A DNA stretch of 64,000 bases from JANMCE01 sp963791625 (GCA_963791625.1 CAWBTA010000006.1:1860001-1924000); one strand, 5' to 3'; positions 51,253-61,232 are shown, numbered from the stretch's first letter. Notes: generated from the sequence alone by a model not told the origin. Made by a program: numbers and translations.

Positions 51253-52488
51253 TCAAAGGGCCAGCAGCGCCCGGCGAAGCACGTCGAGGCTGTTGATGAC
51301 GGAGAACTGGCGCATCTGTTCACGTTGACCGGGCAGGCGAAACGACGCGGTTGTGACGTTGCCGTTGATCACCAGACCGACGTGCAAGGTGCCGACCGGC
51401 TGGCCATCCTGCTCGTCGGGGCCGGCCACGCCAGTGAGGGCGAGACCGACATCGGCACCCAGCACCCGCGCCGCGCCGACGGCCATCTCCGCGGCAGCCG
51501 CGGTCGTGACGACCGGGCCGGGCGTAACGCCGAGCAGGTCGAACTTCACGTCGCTGGCGTAGGAAACAACGCCGCCCCGCAAAACCCTGCTCGCGCCCGC
51601 CACTGCGGTGAGACGGGCCGCGACAAGGCCACCGGTGACCGATTCGGCCAAGCCGAGCGTGAGGCCTCGATCGCGTAGGAGGTCGAGCACGACGCTTTCC
51701 ATCGTGTCGTCGTCAACGGCGAACACCTGGTTGCCGATGACCGCGCGTACCTCGCGTTCCCACGTAGCGCAGAGTGCGGCCGCCTCGTCGGTGGTCGGCG
51801 CCTTGGCCGTGAGTCGAACCTTGAGTCCTTCCCACCCACTGGCGAGGAACGCGAGCGTCGGGTTTCCTGTAGCTTCGAGCCGAGCGATGATCGGGTCGAG
51901 ACGTTCGTTGAGGCCGCTTTCGCTGTCGCCCCAGGTGCGCAGCGTGCGACTGACGATAGCGCCGGTGTCGCCGGCACGCCGTCGCAGGTCCGGCAGGACG
52001 GCGCGCTGCATCATGTCCTTCATCTCATGCGGCACGCCGGGCACGAGGTAGGCGACCTTGTCCCCCACCGGACAGATCAAGCCAGGAGCAGTGCCGCGAG
52101 TCTGCGGAATGATGGTGGCGCCAACGGGCACCAGGGCTTGGCGCAGGTTGTTCTCGGCCATCACCCGACCTCGGCTGGCGAACAGCTCGCGGATGACATC
52201 ACCGACGGCGGCGTCGGGCACCAACTCGACGCCCATGATGTCGGCAATGGCGTCACGCGTGATGTCGTCGTGGGTGGGGCCGAGGCCGCCGCACACAATG
52301 ACCGCGTCTGCCCGCTGCAGCGCGGTACGCAGCACGTCGATCATGCGGCCGAGATTGTCGCCCACCTTCACCTGGTGGAGGCTGTCGATGCCAGCCAACG
52401 CCAGTTGTTCCCCGATGTAGGACGAGTTGGTGTCGACGATCTGACCCAAGAGCAACTCGGTGCCGACGGCGACCACTTCACACCGCAT
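51253..52488 (-). CDS. cinA: CinA-like competence/damage-inducible protein with PncC domain
   Basis: 411 residues. N-terminal MoCF-like domain (VAVGTELLLGQIVDTNSSYI, VCGGLGPTHDDITRDA) and C-terminal nicotinamide-nucleotide amidase domain (LAESVTGGLVAARLTAV, GVAGPDEQDGQPVGTLHVG). Together they act as ADP-ribose pyrophosphatase and NMN deamidase in pyridine-nucleotide recycling. Its start overlaps the pgsA end by 11 bases. Confidence 0.95.
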   Translation of the reverse strand: MRCEVVAVGTELLLGQIVDTNSSYIGEQLALAGIDSLHQVKVGDNLGRMIDVLRTALQRADAVIVCGGLGPTHDDITRDAIADIMGVELVPDAAVGDVIRELFASRGRVMAENNLRQALVPVGATIIPQTRGTAPGLICPVGDKVAYLVPGVPHEMKDMMQRAVLPDLRRRAGDTGAIVSRTLRTWGDSESGLNERLDPIIARLEATGNPTLAFLASGWEGLKVRLTAKAPTTDEAAALCATWEREVRAVIGNQVFAVDDDTMESVVLDLLRDRGLTLGLAESVTGGLVAARLTAVAGASRVLRGGVVSYASDVKFDLLGVTPGPVVTTAAAAEMAVGAARVLGADVGLALTGVAGPDEQDGQPVGTLHVGLVINGNVTTASFRLPGQREQMRQFSVINSLDVLRRALLAL

Positions 52489-53032
52489 GAGTCTGCTTTC
52501 GCGCCGCCAGGAGATACTGCAGGCCGCTCACGATGGTGAGGACGACCGCAATCCACAACAGCGTCATCCAGAAGTTGCGGGCACGAATGGCGGTGAGCGG
52601 CATGAGCGCGAAACCCACGGCGAACTGTTGACACACCGTCTTCATTTTGCCCAACTTCTTGGCGGGAACACTCACACCCTGCGCGCCGACCACCGTGCGG
52701 TACAGGCTTATGGCAACTTCTCGCACCGCGATAATTGCAACCGGGACGATCCACAGAACATGCTCGCTTACCAAGGTGAACATGGCACCCAGCACCAGAA
52801 TCTTGTCCGCCAGCGGGTCGAGGAAGGCCCCCGACGTCGTGACACCCTGACGGCGGGCAATGAAGCCGTCGACGCCGTCACTGGCGCAAAGCAAGAACCA
52901 CAGCACCAATGCCGTCCACGAACCGTTTCGACCCTCGATAAGGACGAAGAGCACGGGCGATATGAGTACTCGTCCGACAGTGACGAGGTTGGCCCAGGTG
53001 GCCACGGCGTCGGGGCCAAACTCGTTGGTCAT
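52478..53032 (-). CDS. pgsA: CDP-diacylglycerol-glycerol-3-phosphate 3-phosphatidyltransferase
   Basis: 184 residues, four to five TM segments. The CDP-alcohol phosphatidyltransferase motif DGFIARRQGVTTSGAFLDPL with DK following is complete. First committed step to phosphatidylglycerol. The ATG overlaps the rimO stop (ATGA); order rimO-pgsA-cinA is standard for actinobacteria. Confidence 0.94.
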   Translation of the reverse strand: MTNEFGPDAVATWANLVTVGRVLISPVLFVLIEGRNGSWTALVLWFLLCASDGVDGFIARRQGVTTSGAFLDPLADKILVLGAMFTLVSEHVLWIVPVAIIAVREVAISLYRTVVGAQGVSVPAKKLGKMKTVCQQFAVGFALMPLTAIRARNFWMTLLWIAVVLTIVSGLQYLLAARKQTHAV

Positions 53033-54288
53033 GCTGTCGTTGCTACCAGATCTGGACCCATTGCGTCGGTGATAGTAACCGTGTGGAACGCGCCTACTTC
53101 GAGCAGTTCTGACACCAGTACGACGCCGTCGATTTCAGGAGCTTCGCGGAACGTGCGGCCGATACCGGCTTCATCGACCAGCACCTCGACGGTCGCCCCG
53201 ATCAGGTCGTCCCGACGGGCCGCGGTGATGCGGTCCTGCATCTCGCGCAGTTCAGCCAGTCGCTCGGCCATCAACGTCTTCGGTACGGCACCGTCGAGGG
53301 TGTACGCGTGCGTGCCTTCTTCGGGCGAATAGGCGAAGAAGCCGCACCAGTCGAGCTGCGCCGTCTCGATGAACGCGAGCATCTGGTCGTGATCGGCTTC
53401 AGTCTCACCGGGATACCCGACGATAAAGTTGCTGCGGAACGCGGCCTGGTCGTCGCGTGCCCTGATGTCGGCAATGCGCTTCAGGAAACGGTCGCCATCT
53501 CCCCAGCGGCGCATGCGGCGCAGCAACGGCTTGGAAACATGCTGAAGCGACAGGTCGAAGTACGGCACGCCACTGCCCAGGATCACGTCGATCAGCGCGT
53601 CGGACAGGTCGGACGGATAGAGATAGAGCAGCCGAGTACGCGGCACGAGCGCCGAAACCCGCTGCACCAAATCGACGATGCTTCCGGCGCCGAGTGACGC
53701 GTCGTCCTTGCCGTAGCTGGCGAGGTCCTGGGCAACCAGCACGATCTCTTTGGTGTCGAGTGCCCGCACCTCATCAAGGATGCTCTCCTTGGTGCGGCTG
53801 CGCTGCGGGCCACGGAACGATGGGATGGCGCAGAACCCGCAGCTGCGGTCGCACCCCTCGGCGATCTTCACGTAGGCCCAGGGCGCAGTGGCCTTGGGCC
53901 GGGGAAGGTTCAGCAGGTCAAAGCTCGGCAACGGCGGCCCGCCGCGCTTGCCGGCCTTGATCGACAGTGTGACCGGCACGCCGAACCCGGCGACCTGGTC
54001 GACCTCGGGCAATGCATCGGCCAGCTCACTGCCGTAACGCTCGGCCATGCAGCCGGTGACCACCAGGCGAGCGCCGGTCTTGCGCACGTCTTCAAGCGCA
54101 AGCACCGTGTCGATGGACTCCTGTCGGGCTTCCTCGATGAAGGCGCACGTGTTCACGACGACAAGGTCGGCTTCCTCAGCGCTGCGCGCCGGGGCCATTC
54201 CGTCGGCCGTGAGTTTGCCGGACAACTTCTCAGAATCAACCTGATTCTTGGGGCAGCCGAGTGTTTCGATCCAAAAGCGTTCGGCCAT
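53029..54288 (-). CDS. rimO: Ribosomal protein S12 methylthiotransferase RimO
   Basis: 419 residues. UPF0004 domain (FWIETLGCPKNQVDSEKLSG), radical SAM core with GCDRSCGFCAIPSFRG, and C-terminal TRAM domain (TVEVLVDEAG). Methylthiolates an aspartate of S12. The CPKNQVDSE start separates it from the tRNA enzyme MiaB. TACCAT lies 7 bases before the ATG. Confidence 0.95.
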   Translation of the reverse strand: MAERFWIETLGCPKNQVDSEKLSGKLTADGMAPARSAEEADLVVVNTCAFIEEARQESIDTVLALEDVRKTGARLVVTGCMAERYGSELADALPEVDQVAGFGVPVTLSIKAGKRGGPPLPSFDLLNLPRPKATAPWAYVKIAEGCDRSCGFCAIPSFRGPQRSRTKESILDEVRALDTKEIVLVAQDLASYGKDDASLGAGSIVDLVQRVSALVPRTRLLYLYPSDLSDALIDVILGSGVPYFDLSLQHVSKPLLRRMRRWGDGDRFLKRIADIRARDDQAAFRSNFIVGYPGETEADHDQMLAFIETAQLDWCGFFAYSPEEGTHAYTLDGAVPKTLMAERLAELREMQDRITAARRDDLIGATVEVLVDEAGIGRTFREAPEIDGVVLVSELLEVGAFHTVTITDAMGPDLVATTA

Positions 54289-54295
54289 GGGAATG

Positions 54296-54301
54296 ATGGT
54301 A
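54296..54301 (-). promoter_or_regulatory. -10 box (TACCAT), leaderless promoter of rimO
   Basis: TACCAT ends 7 bases before the ATG at 54288 on the - strand. Confidence 0.5.
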
Positions 54302-54326
54302 GCGGGCGGTCGCTCAACCGCCCGCT
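54301..54326. terminator. Hairpin terminator of the YidB-like gene
   Basis: A 10-bp stem AGCGGGCGGT / ACCGCCCGCT with a 6-base loop, 9 bases after the stop on the - strand. No T-tract. It abuts the rimO promoter box. Confidence 0.6.
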
Positions 54327-54335
54327 ACGAAATCA

Positions 54336-54899
54336 TCAGCCGCCGAGCTTGCCGAGGATTGACGACAGGTCGAGGCCCTTCGCCGCGCTCATTAGACCAC
54401 CCGCGTCGGGCACGCTGCCCCCGGGCGTGAGCTGGTTGACCAGGTTCGGGAGCATTCCGGCCACACCCGACTTGACTTCTTCCTGGGGCAGACCGGACTC
54501 GTCGGCCATCTGGTTGATGACGTCGTCACCGAGCGCAGCATGCACTTCGTCGCCGCTCAGCGACTGATTTGGGCCGGTTCCGACCCAGCTCTGCACCTTG
54601 TCGTCCTGGCCCGCTCCGCTGAACTTGCTGAGCAGTCCTCCGAGACCACCGAGGTTGCCCATCGCTCCGCCCGCACCGCCGCCGAGCACCATCGGCAACA
54701 GCATCTTCAAGATTGGGTTGCCACCGGCACCACCCATCAGGTTGCCGAGGACACCTGCCATCGGGTTGCCACCCGCAGCACCGCCGAGCATCGACCCGAT
54801 TGCGTCGGTGGGATTCGCCGATTGCGCTGCACCAGAAGCTTTGCCAGCTGCAGCTTTTCCGCCTCCGAGCGCACCCTTCAACATATCCAATAGACCCAT
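54336..54899 (-). CDS. YidB/DUF937-like protein
   Basis: 187 residues. MGLLDMLKGALGGGKAAAG start, Gly/Ala/Met/Leu-rich middle with NPILKMLLPMVLGG, and a C-terminal YidB-like part: SWVGTGPNQSLSGDEVHAAL and AGMLPNLVNQLTPGG. AAGGAG precedes the ATG, unlike most genes here. Function unknown; homologues are small, abundant cytosolic proteins. Confidence 0.85.
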   Translation of the reverse strand: MGLLDMLKGALGGGKAAAGKASGAAQSANPTDAIGSMLGGAAGGNPMAGVLGNLMGGAGGNPILKMLLPMVLGGGAGGAMGNLGGLGGLLSKFSGAGQDDKVQSWVGTGPNQSLSGDEVHAALGDDVINQMADESGLPQEEVKSGVAGMLPNLVNQLTPGGSVPDAGGLMSAAKGLDLSSILGKLGG

Positions 54900-55001
54900 G
54901 ATGTTGTACTCCTTACGTAGCGCACGATGCGCAGGGTGAGGCTATCGACCTAGACGGCCGAATGAGGGGATCCACGTAAGAATGTCGTGACAGTTCCCGA
55001 G

Positions 55002-57377
55002 CTATCCGCCGAGCTGTTCGAACTCTTCCACGGTCATGAGCACGGCGCGGGCCTTGGATCCCTCGCTCGGCCCAACCACACCGCGCTGTTCGAGCAGGTC
55101 CATGATGCGCCCGGCGCGAGCGAAACCGACCTTCAGTTTGCGCTGCAGCATCGACGTGGAACCGAGCTGGCTGCGCACGATCAGTTCCATGGCGTTGCGC
55201 ACCAACGTCTCATCATCGTCATCATCACCATTGCCACCGCTGTAGCTCAGCTGACCTCCACCGGCACCGGCTTCTTCGCCTTCCACGCCGGTGGCGTACA
55301 CCGGCTCGGGAGCCTGACGACGCCAGTGGGCGACGACCTTGCGCACTTCGTCTTCACCAACAAAGCAACCCTGGATTCGTTGCGCGACGTTGGATGTCGG
55401 ACCCAGCAGCAGCATGTCGCCTTTGCCGACGAGACGCTCCGCGCCCGGCTGATCAAGGATCACGCGACTGTCGGTAAGGCTCGACACCGCGAACGCCATA
55501 CGGGCCGGAATGTTGGCCTTGATCACGCCGGTGATCACGTTGACCGATGGTCGCTGGGTAGCAACGATCAGGTGGATGCCGACGGCACGAGCCTTCTGAG
55601 CAATGCGAGTGACACTCTCCTCCACGTCGCGGGCCGCCACCATCATGAGGTCGTTGAGCTCGTCGACCACAATGACGATGAAGGGAAGCCGATCGTAGGT
55701 CTCCACTGAGCCCGGTTCGGGCTGCAGCTCGCCCGCGTCGAACGCGGCGTTGTAGCCGGTGATGTCACGGAAGCCGACCGCCGACAAGATGTCGTACCGG
55801 CGCTCCATCTCGCGCACCGCCCACGACAGCGCATTGGCCGCCTTTTTCGGGTTGGTGACCGGCTGGGTGAGCAGGTGCGGCAACCGGGCGTACTGACCCA
55901 TCTCGACCTGCTTGGGGTCAATGAGGATGAGCTTCACTTGATCGGGGGTGGTGCGCATCAGAATCGACGTGACGATGCAGTTGATGCCCGACGACTTACC
56001 TGCGCCGGTGGCACCGGCGATGAGCATGTGCGGCGTGTTGGCCAGGTTCATCATGACGCCCTTGCCGTCGATGCCCTTGCCCACGGCAACTTCGAGAGGG
56101 TGCTGCGCAACCTTGCCCTGCGCCGAGTGCAACACGTCGCCCAAGGTGACAAGCACGCGCTGCACATTGGGAACTTCGACGCCGATGGCCGAGCGACCCG
56201 GGATGGGCGCCAGGATGCGCACATCAGGCGATGCCATGGCGTACGCGATATCCTTGTTCAAGCTGGTAACGCTGGCCACCTTCACACCGACGCCCAGTTC
56301 GAGTTCGTAACGAGTAACGGTTGGACCGCACGTCTGGCCAACCAGAGTGGTTTCCACCCCGTGGCTGGCGAGGGCCGACTGCAGCTTGTGACCGCGTTCG
56401 ATAATGGCCGTCATGTCAACCTGTTGCGCGGGAAGGTGGGCCAGAAGGTTTTGCGGCGGCAACTTCCAGCTGCCAACCTCGACAGCAGGGCCAAGATCGA
56501 GCTTGGTCTGCACACCCTTGCCGGGGGCAATGAGGAAGGCGGCATCGGGTGGCGGGAGGCCCGGGTCACTCTTCTTCGAGCGGGACTTGCGGGTTGGCTG
56601 CGGGTCACCTTCTTCGGCGGCGACGTCGTAGAGCGACGGACGCTGGCCGCTGCCTTCGGCATTGCCGAGTCGTTCGCTCGCCAGCGTGGACATGTTGCGA
56701 CCCGCCCTTCTGGCGGCTCGAACCGTAGGGGTGAGGCTGCGGGCTGCAGTGACGGCAACCGTACGCACCGACGCCTTGGTGGCGATGAGCAACGAGACGA
56801 CCATGAGCGCCAGCAGCACGATGACGGCGCCGGCGTCGGCCAAAAAGTACTGCAGCGGCCGTGCCGCTGCGATGCCGACAATGCCGCCCGCACCACGAAC
56901 CTCGCGTACATTAACGCCGAAGACCGGCCCCCACTTCACGTGCAGCAGGCCGAGAATCGAAAGTACGAACAACCCGGAACCGACCGCGAGGCGAGTCGGG
57001 TGCTCGGCCTTCCACGACGAGAAACTGGCCGCTGCAACCAGCGCGAACAGGATAGGCAACGCGAAGCGAGCAACGCCGACGAGCACGCCACCGAGCCAGG
57101 TGACGCCAACACCGAACGGCCCGATGAACTTCGTGTAGGTACCCAGGCCAACCAGCAACGCCAGCACACCCCAGCCGATGGCGACCAAGTCGCTGCGATG
57201 CGATGCCACGAGCGGTGCAAGCGGGCTTTGACCCGTGCGCTTCGGACCGCTCGGTTGGGGTGCGGGACGTGAAACAGCCGAGCGGCTTGACGACTTGGGC
57301 GATGCTTTGCGCGCCGCAGCGGTGGCCTTTGGTGCAGCCGTTGGCCGGGAACGCGTTATTGGTCGCCATAACCCCAC
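55002..57377 (-). CDS. ftsK: DNA translocase FtsK
   Basis: 791 residues from GTG. Basic/Ser/Pro/Ala N-terminus, four TM segments (~60-200), a linker, then the motor: Walker A GATGAGKSSGINCI near residue 480, Walker B FIVIVVDELNDLM, and the C-terminal winged-helix gamma domain (SMLQRKLKVGFARAGRIMDL). It clears DNA from the septum and activates XerCD. The linker is shorter than in enterobacteria. Confidence 0.96.
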   Translation of the reverse strand: MGLWRPITRSRPTAAPKATAAARKASPKSSSRSAVSRPAPQPSGPKRTGQSPLAPLVASHRSDLVAIGWGVLALLVGLGTYTKFIGPFGVGVTWLGGVLVGVARFALPILFALVAAASFSSWKAEHPTRLAVGSGLFVLSILGLLHVKWGPVFGVNVREVRGAGGIVGIAAARPLQYFLADAGAVIVLLALMVVSLLIATKASVRTVAVTAARSLTPTVRAARRAGRNMSTLASERLGNAEGSGQRPSLYDVAAEEGDPQPTRKSRSKKSDPGLPPPDAAFLIAPGKGVQTKLDLGPAVEVGSWKLPPQNLLAHLPAQQVDMTAIIERGHKLQSALASHGVETTLVGQTCGPTVTRYELELGVGVKVASVTSLNKDIAYAMASPDVRILAPIPGRSAIGVEVPNVQRVLVTLGDVLHSAQGKVAQHPLEVAVGKGIDGKGVMMNLANTPHMLIAGATGAGKSSGINCIVTSILMRTTPDQVKLILIDPKQVEMGQYARLPHLLTQPVTNPKKAANALSWAVREMERRYDILSAVGFRDITGYNAAFDAGELQPEPGSVETYDRLPFIVIVVDELNDLMMVAARDVEESVTRIAQKARAVGIHLIVATQRPSVNVITGVIKANIPARMAFAVSSLTDSRVILDQPGAERLVGKGDMLLLGPTSNVAQRIQGCFVGEDEVRKVVAHWRRQAPEPVYATGVEGEEAGAGGGQLSYSGGNGDDDDDETLVRNAMELIVRSQLGSTSMLQRKLKVGFARAGRIMDLLEQRGVVGPSEGSKARAVLMTVEEFEQLGG

Positions 57378-57416
57378 GCTAGCAACGGGGCGCGCGAACG
57401 TTCGGGCATTCCCCGG

Positions 57417-57920
57417 CTAATTTGCCGGAACCGCGGAAATAATCTGTCCGTCGGGTGAAAACAGGGTGTTCAACAGGCCCCCCTTGTCCGATTGGGACCG
57501 AACCGCCCAGACCAACCCGTTCGGCTTCACCGTGACGAGCGCTACCTGAGTGACGGTGGACCCCTTGAACTGCTTGGTGACGTAGGCCGAGACCTTGACC
57601 GCCTGTTCCAGTGGGATGCCCCGCAGCGTGAACGGTTCGCCTTCCGTTGCCGTCTCCGGGCCCGGTTCGGTGAGCTTGCCGCCGCTGTACAGATACGCCC
57701 GTTCCTTACCCGGGGACGTAACGGCAAACACGTTGACTCCCTCCGGCACGACGTTGATCTCGGTGTAGTTCTGCCCTTCGGTCGAAACGCGCAGCGCTTC
57801 CACCGCACGCACGGCGGCAGGCACATCGTTCACGGGCAACACCGGCCCGGTCACCTTTGGCGTGCTGCTCGTACATCCTGCTGCGACCAGCAGCAGCGCT
57901 GCGGTCCAACCACGGGCCAT
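57417..57920 (-). CDS. Lipoprotein of unknown function
   Basis: 167 residues. Signal peptide with lipobox VAAGC at ~13-16 and a following Ser/Thr linker; the rest is a small beta-rich domain (EINVVPEGVNVFAVTSPGKE, LVTVKPNGLVWAV). No named family. It begins directly at the base before the rnj stop, and ends 39 bases before ftsK, so it belongs to the rnj-ftsK transcription unit. Confidence 0.75.
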   Translation of the reverse strand: MARGWTAALLLVAAGCTSSTPKVTGPVLPVNDVPAAVRAVEALRVSTEGQNYTEINVVPEGVNVFAVTSPGKERAYLYSGGKLTEPGPETATEGEPFTLRGIPLEQAVKVSAYVTKQFKGSTVTQVALVTVKPNGLVWAVRSQSDKGGLLNTLFSPDGQIISAVPAN

Positions 57921-59582
57921 TTACGCTTCCATCACCACGGGCACGATCATCGGGCGGCGACGGGTGCGGTCACTGACGAACTTGCCGGCCGATCGACGCA
58001 CCGCCTTCTCCAGCGCCTCGACGTCACGCAGGCCGCCGGCGAGCGATGACTCGATGGTCTTGGCGATGGTGTCGCACGCCTCGTCGAGCAGGTCCTCGGC
58101 TTCGGGCGCGTACACCCAACCACGCGTGATGATCTCGGGGCCGACCAGTACCTTGCCGGTCTGCATATCGACCGTGACCACGACAACGACGACGCCTTCT
58201 TCGGCCAAAACCTTGCGGTCGCGCAGCACACCCTGGCCTACGTCGCCGACGATGCCGTCGACGTAGAGATACCCGGCGGGCACACGACCGGTGAGCGCAA
58301 TACCCTCATCGGAGATGGTGACGACATCACCGTCTTCACACTGGAGCACGTTGGCATCCTTCACGCCCATGAGACGCGCCAGCCGAGCGTGCGCGTACAT
58401 GTGGCGGTACTCGCCGTGCACCGGAATGAAGCATTGCGGACGCACAATCGACAACAGCATTTTGAGGTCGTCGGCCTGTGCATGTCCGGTGGCGTGCACG
58501 TCGGCGATACCTGAGTGCACCACTTCGGCACCCGACTTGAGCAGGCCATCGATAACCGCGTTCACGTTGTGCTCATTGCCGGGAATGGCGTTGCTGGACA
58601 AGATGATGACGTCGTTCTCCCCCACCTTCAGCCACTTGCTGTCACCGGCGGCCATAAGCGCCAGCGCCGACATCGGCTCACCCTGCGAACCAGTGGAGAT
58701 AATGCACAAGTTCTCCGGTTTGTGATCACCGACCGTCTCAATATCGATGAGCTTGTCGTCGGCGATATGGAACAGACCAAGCTCGCGAGCGAGCCTTACG
58801 TTCTTGCGCATCGACATGCCGAGCGTGCACACGACACGTCCGTTGGCGACCGCAGCATCGGCGATCTGCTGGATGCGGTGGATGTGACTGGCGAAGCTGG
58901 CGGTGATGATCCGCTTGCCCTTTTGCTCGGCGAAGATCTGCCGCAACACGCCACCGACACTGGTCTCGCTTGGCGCGTGGCCGTGCTCTTCGGCGTTGGT
59001 GGAATCGCCCAGCAGCAGACGGACGCCTTCGGTGGATGACATGGCGCCCATGCGAGCGAGGTCGGTGAGGCGACCATCGACGGGGGTCATGTCGAGCTTG
59101 AAGTCACCCGAGTGCATGATGATGCCCTGCGGCGTGTGCAACGCAATGGCGAACGCGTGCGGCACCGAATGGGTGACGGGAATGAACTCAACATCGAACG
59201 GCCCGATCTTGATGCGCTCGCCGTCCTTGACCGAGATCAATTCAGTGCGACCGAGCAGGCCGGCCTCTTCGATGCGATGGCGGGCGAACCCGAGCGTGAG
59301 CTTCGAGCCGTAGATGGGAAAGCTGAGCTCGCGCAACAGGTAGCTGAGGGCGCCAACGTGGTCCTCGTGGGCGTGGGTAGCTACGCAACCGACCAGACGA
59401 TGGGCGTTTTCCCGCAGATAGGTGAAGTCGGGCAACACCAGGTCGATGCCGTGCATGCCGACATCGGGGAACATGAGACCGCAGTCGAGCATGAGGAGCT
59501 TGTCGTCCTGCTCAAACACCATGCAGTTCCGACCAATCTCACCCAACCCGCCAAGAAACGCAACGCGTACAGGAGATGGCAC
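57921..59582 (-). CDS. rnj: Ribonuclease J
   Basis: 553 residues. Metallo-beta-lactamase core with THAHEDHVGAL, LLLGDSTNAEE, beta-CASP domain, and the RNase J C-terminal domain. Exo- and endonuclease for 5' decay and rRNA maturation. TAGATT lies 6 bases before the GTG at 59582. Its SDR neighbour is divergent, and rimO-ftsK-rnj-dapA is the common actinobacterial neighbourhood. Confidence 0.95.
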   Translation of the reverse strand: MPSPVRVAFLGGLGEIGRNCMVFEQDDKLLMLDCGLMFPDVGMHGIDLVLPDFTYLRENAHRLVGCVATHAHEDHVGALSYLLRELSFPIYGSKLTLGFARHRIEEAGLLGRTELISVKDGERIKIGPFDVEFIPVTHSVPHAFAIALHTPQGIIMHSGDFKLDMTPVDGRLTDLARMGAMSSTEGVRLLLGDSTNAEEHGHAPSETSVGGVLRQIFAEQKGKRIITASFASHIHRIQQIADAAVANGRVVCTLGMSMRKNVRLARELGLFHIADDKLIDIETVGDHKPENLCIISTGSQGEPMSALALMAAGDSKWLKVGENDVIILSSNAIPGNEHNVNAVIDGLLKSGAEVVHSGIADVHATGHAQADDLKMLLSIVRPQCFIPVHGEYRHMYAHARLARLMGVKDANVLQCEDGDVVTISDEGIALTGRVPAGYLYVDGIVGDVGQGVLRDRKVLAEEGVVVVVVTVDMQTGKVLVGPEIITRGWVYAPEAEDLLDEACDTIAKTIESSLAGGLRDVEALEKAVRRSAGKFVSDRTRRRPMIVPVVMEA

Positions 59583-59588
59583 CCCGAG

Positions 59589-59594
59589 AATCTA
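59589..59594 (-). promoter_or_regulatory. -10 box (TAGATT), leaderless promoter of rnj
   Basis: TAGATT ends 6 bases before the GTG at 59582. The same box occurs before dapA. Confidence 0.55.
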
Positions 59595-59630
59595 GCTCTT
59601 CATGCCTCCAGGTTCGGTCATCATGGGGCG

Positions 59631-60386
59631 ATGAAAAGCGATACGGAAGCCAAGGTCGTGCTGGTCACCGGAAGCGCGGGTGGCGTCGGATCTGCCGTTG
59701 TAGACCGGTTTCGAGCCGGGTGGAGAGTCGTCCGTGTTGATGTTGCGGAACAGGATGCTTACCCCGACACGTTGGCGATTACGGCCGATCTTCGCAGTGT
59801 CGCCAACTGCAGGTCGGCCGTCGAGCAGGCGGTTGCGTGGGGCGGCCGGTTGGATGCTGTCGTCAACTCTGCTGGGCTTTGGACCGAGGGTCCGTGCGAC
59901 GAAACGACAGAGGCCGATTGGGATCGAGTGATGGGCGTGAATCTGAAGGGCCTCTACTTCCTCACGTCTGCCGCCGTGCCACATCTCAAACGGACCGAAG
60001 GTTGTGTCGTAAACCTGTCGTCCGACGCCGGGTTGCAGGGCAACGCCGGCGCCGCGGTCTACTGCGCTTCGAAGGGTGCTGTGTCGGTGTTGACCAAAGC
60101 CCTGGCGTTGGAGCTTGCACCGTTCGGGGTGCGAGTGAATGCGGTGTGCCCGGGTGACATCGACACACCGATGCTGGCCGGTCAGGCACGCGACCACGGC
60201 GGCGATGACCCGGCGGCCTATCTCGAACAACTTCGGTCTGGCTATCCGCAGGGAGCGGGTCGATCACGTTTTGTGCAACCAAGCGAGGTGGCCGAAATGA
60301 TCTGGTATCTGTGCCAACCGCACGCTGCGCCCATCACCGGAGCAAACATCTCCATCGACTTCGGACTGAGCGCCGGCATCGTCTGA
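59631..60386 (+). CDS. Short-chain dehydrogenase/reductase
   Basis: 251 residues from the ATG at 59631. VLVTGSAGGVGSAVVDRF (cofactor), VNSAGLWTEG, Ser in VVNLSSDAG and YCASKGA (YxxxK), with PGDIDTPML. The Asp after strand 2 (RVDVAEQD) suggests NAD. CATCAT lies 6 bases before the ATG. Substrate unknown. Confidence 0.9.
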   Translation: MKSDTEAKVVLVTGSAGGVGSAVVDRFRAGWRVVRVDVAEQDAYPDTLAITADLRSVANCRSAVEQAVAWGGRLDAVVNSAGLWTEGPCDETTEADWDRVMGVNLKGLYFLTSAAVPHLKRTEGCVVNLSSDAGLQGNAGAAVYCASKGAVSVLTKALALELAPFGVRVNAVCPGDIDTPMLAGQARDHGGDDPAAYLEQLRSGYPQGAGRSRFVQPSEVAEMIWYLCQPHAAPITGANISIDFGLSAGIV

Positions 60387-60400
60387 CAGGGCGAAGCACC

Positions 60401-60406
60401 TAGGGT
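60401..60406 (+). promoter_or_regulatory. -10 box (TAGGGT), leaderless promoter
   Basis: TAGGGT lies 7 bases before the ATG at 60414. Confidence 0.45.
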
Positions 60407-60413
60407 GATCGGC

Positions 60414-61178
60414 ATGGCCTCGTGGCGCAAACCCGGTCTCAGCGGACGCATTATCTACGCACTCTTGGCCGCGTTATTCGGCCTCGGCACCGCAACCGTC
60501 AGCCGACTAGTGGTCGAGCGGCGACGTACTCAACGCGAGATCGTCGAGGACCTGCCCAGTGGCGGGCTCATCGTCATCTCCAATCACACCAGTTATGCCG
60601 ACTCCGTCTTCCTGGCCCTGGCCGGGCGGTCGCTTGGCCGGTCGCTGAGGATGCTCGGGAAGTCGGGCATTGTTGATGCGCCGATCCTGAAGGTGCTGCT
60701 CCACCGCATCGGCTTCATTTCCGTTCGGCGCGGGGAGGGCGATGCGTCGGCCGCGCTCGAAACCGCGGCGGAAGCGGTGCGAGCCGGAGAAGCAGTTGCC
60801 ATCTATCCCGAAGGCCGGCTCACCCGTGACCCCAATCTTTGGCCCGAGCGAGCCAAGACCGGCGCCGTGCGTTTGGCGTTCATGACCGATGCTCCCATCG
60901 TGCCCATCGCCTCCATCGGGGCCAACGACATCCTTGGTCGCCGCGCTCGTCTCAGAGCCATCGTGCGGAACATGTGGCATCGACCCGAAGTGCGCTTGAA
61001 GGTGGGCGAACCGCTGAACGTTCGACGACTAGGAAGCGTGGCCGTCGGTGTTGAACCCACCTACGAGCAGGTCCGTCAAACGGCCGATCTGGTCATGGCC
61101 GAGCTGATCGCCCTAGTGGCCGAGCTCCGCGGCGAGATCGCACCTCATCCCACCGGCGTAGAACGAGAGTCGAAGTGA
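60414..61178 (+). CDS. 1-acyl-sn-glycerol-3-phosphate acyltransferase (PlsC-like)
   Basis: 254 residues. Acyltransferase motif SNHTSYADSVFLA (HX4D), second motif IGFISVRRGEGD, and third YPEGRLTRDP. One N-terminal hydrophobic segment (~12-30). Adds the second acyl chain in phospholipid synthesis. An in-frame GTG at 60405 is an alternative start, but the box upstream favours 60414. Confidence 0.88.
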   Translation: MASWRKPGLSGRIIYALLAALFGLGTATVSRLVVERRRTQREIVEDLPSGGLIVISNHTSYADSVFLALAGRSLGRSLRMLGKSGIVDAPILKVLLHRIGFISVRRGEGDASAALETAAEAVRAGEAVAIYPEGRLTRDPNLWPERAKTGAVRLAFMTDAPIVPIASIGANDILGRRARLRAIVRNMWHRPEVRLKVGEPLNVRRLGSVAVGVEPTYEQVRQTADLVMAELIALVAELRGEIAPHPTGVERESK

Positions 61179-61232
61179 ACACGCTGCCCCGAGTCGACGG
61201 TTCTGACGCACGTCCAGCTTTCGGTCACGACT

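Noticed and set aside
55875..57272. 465-codon open frame on the + strand
   Set aside because: Antisense shadow of ftsK.
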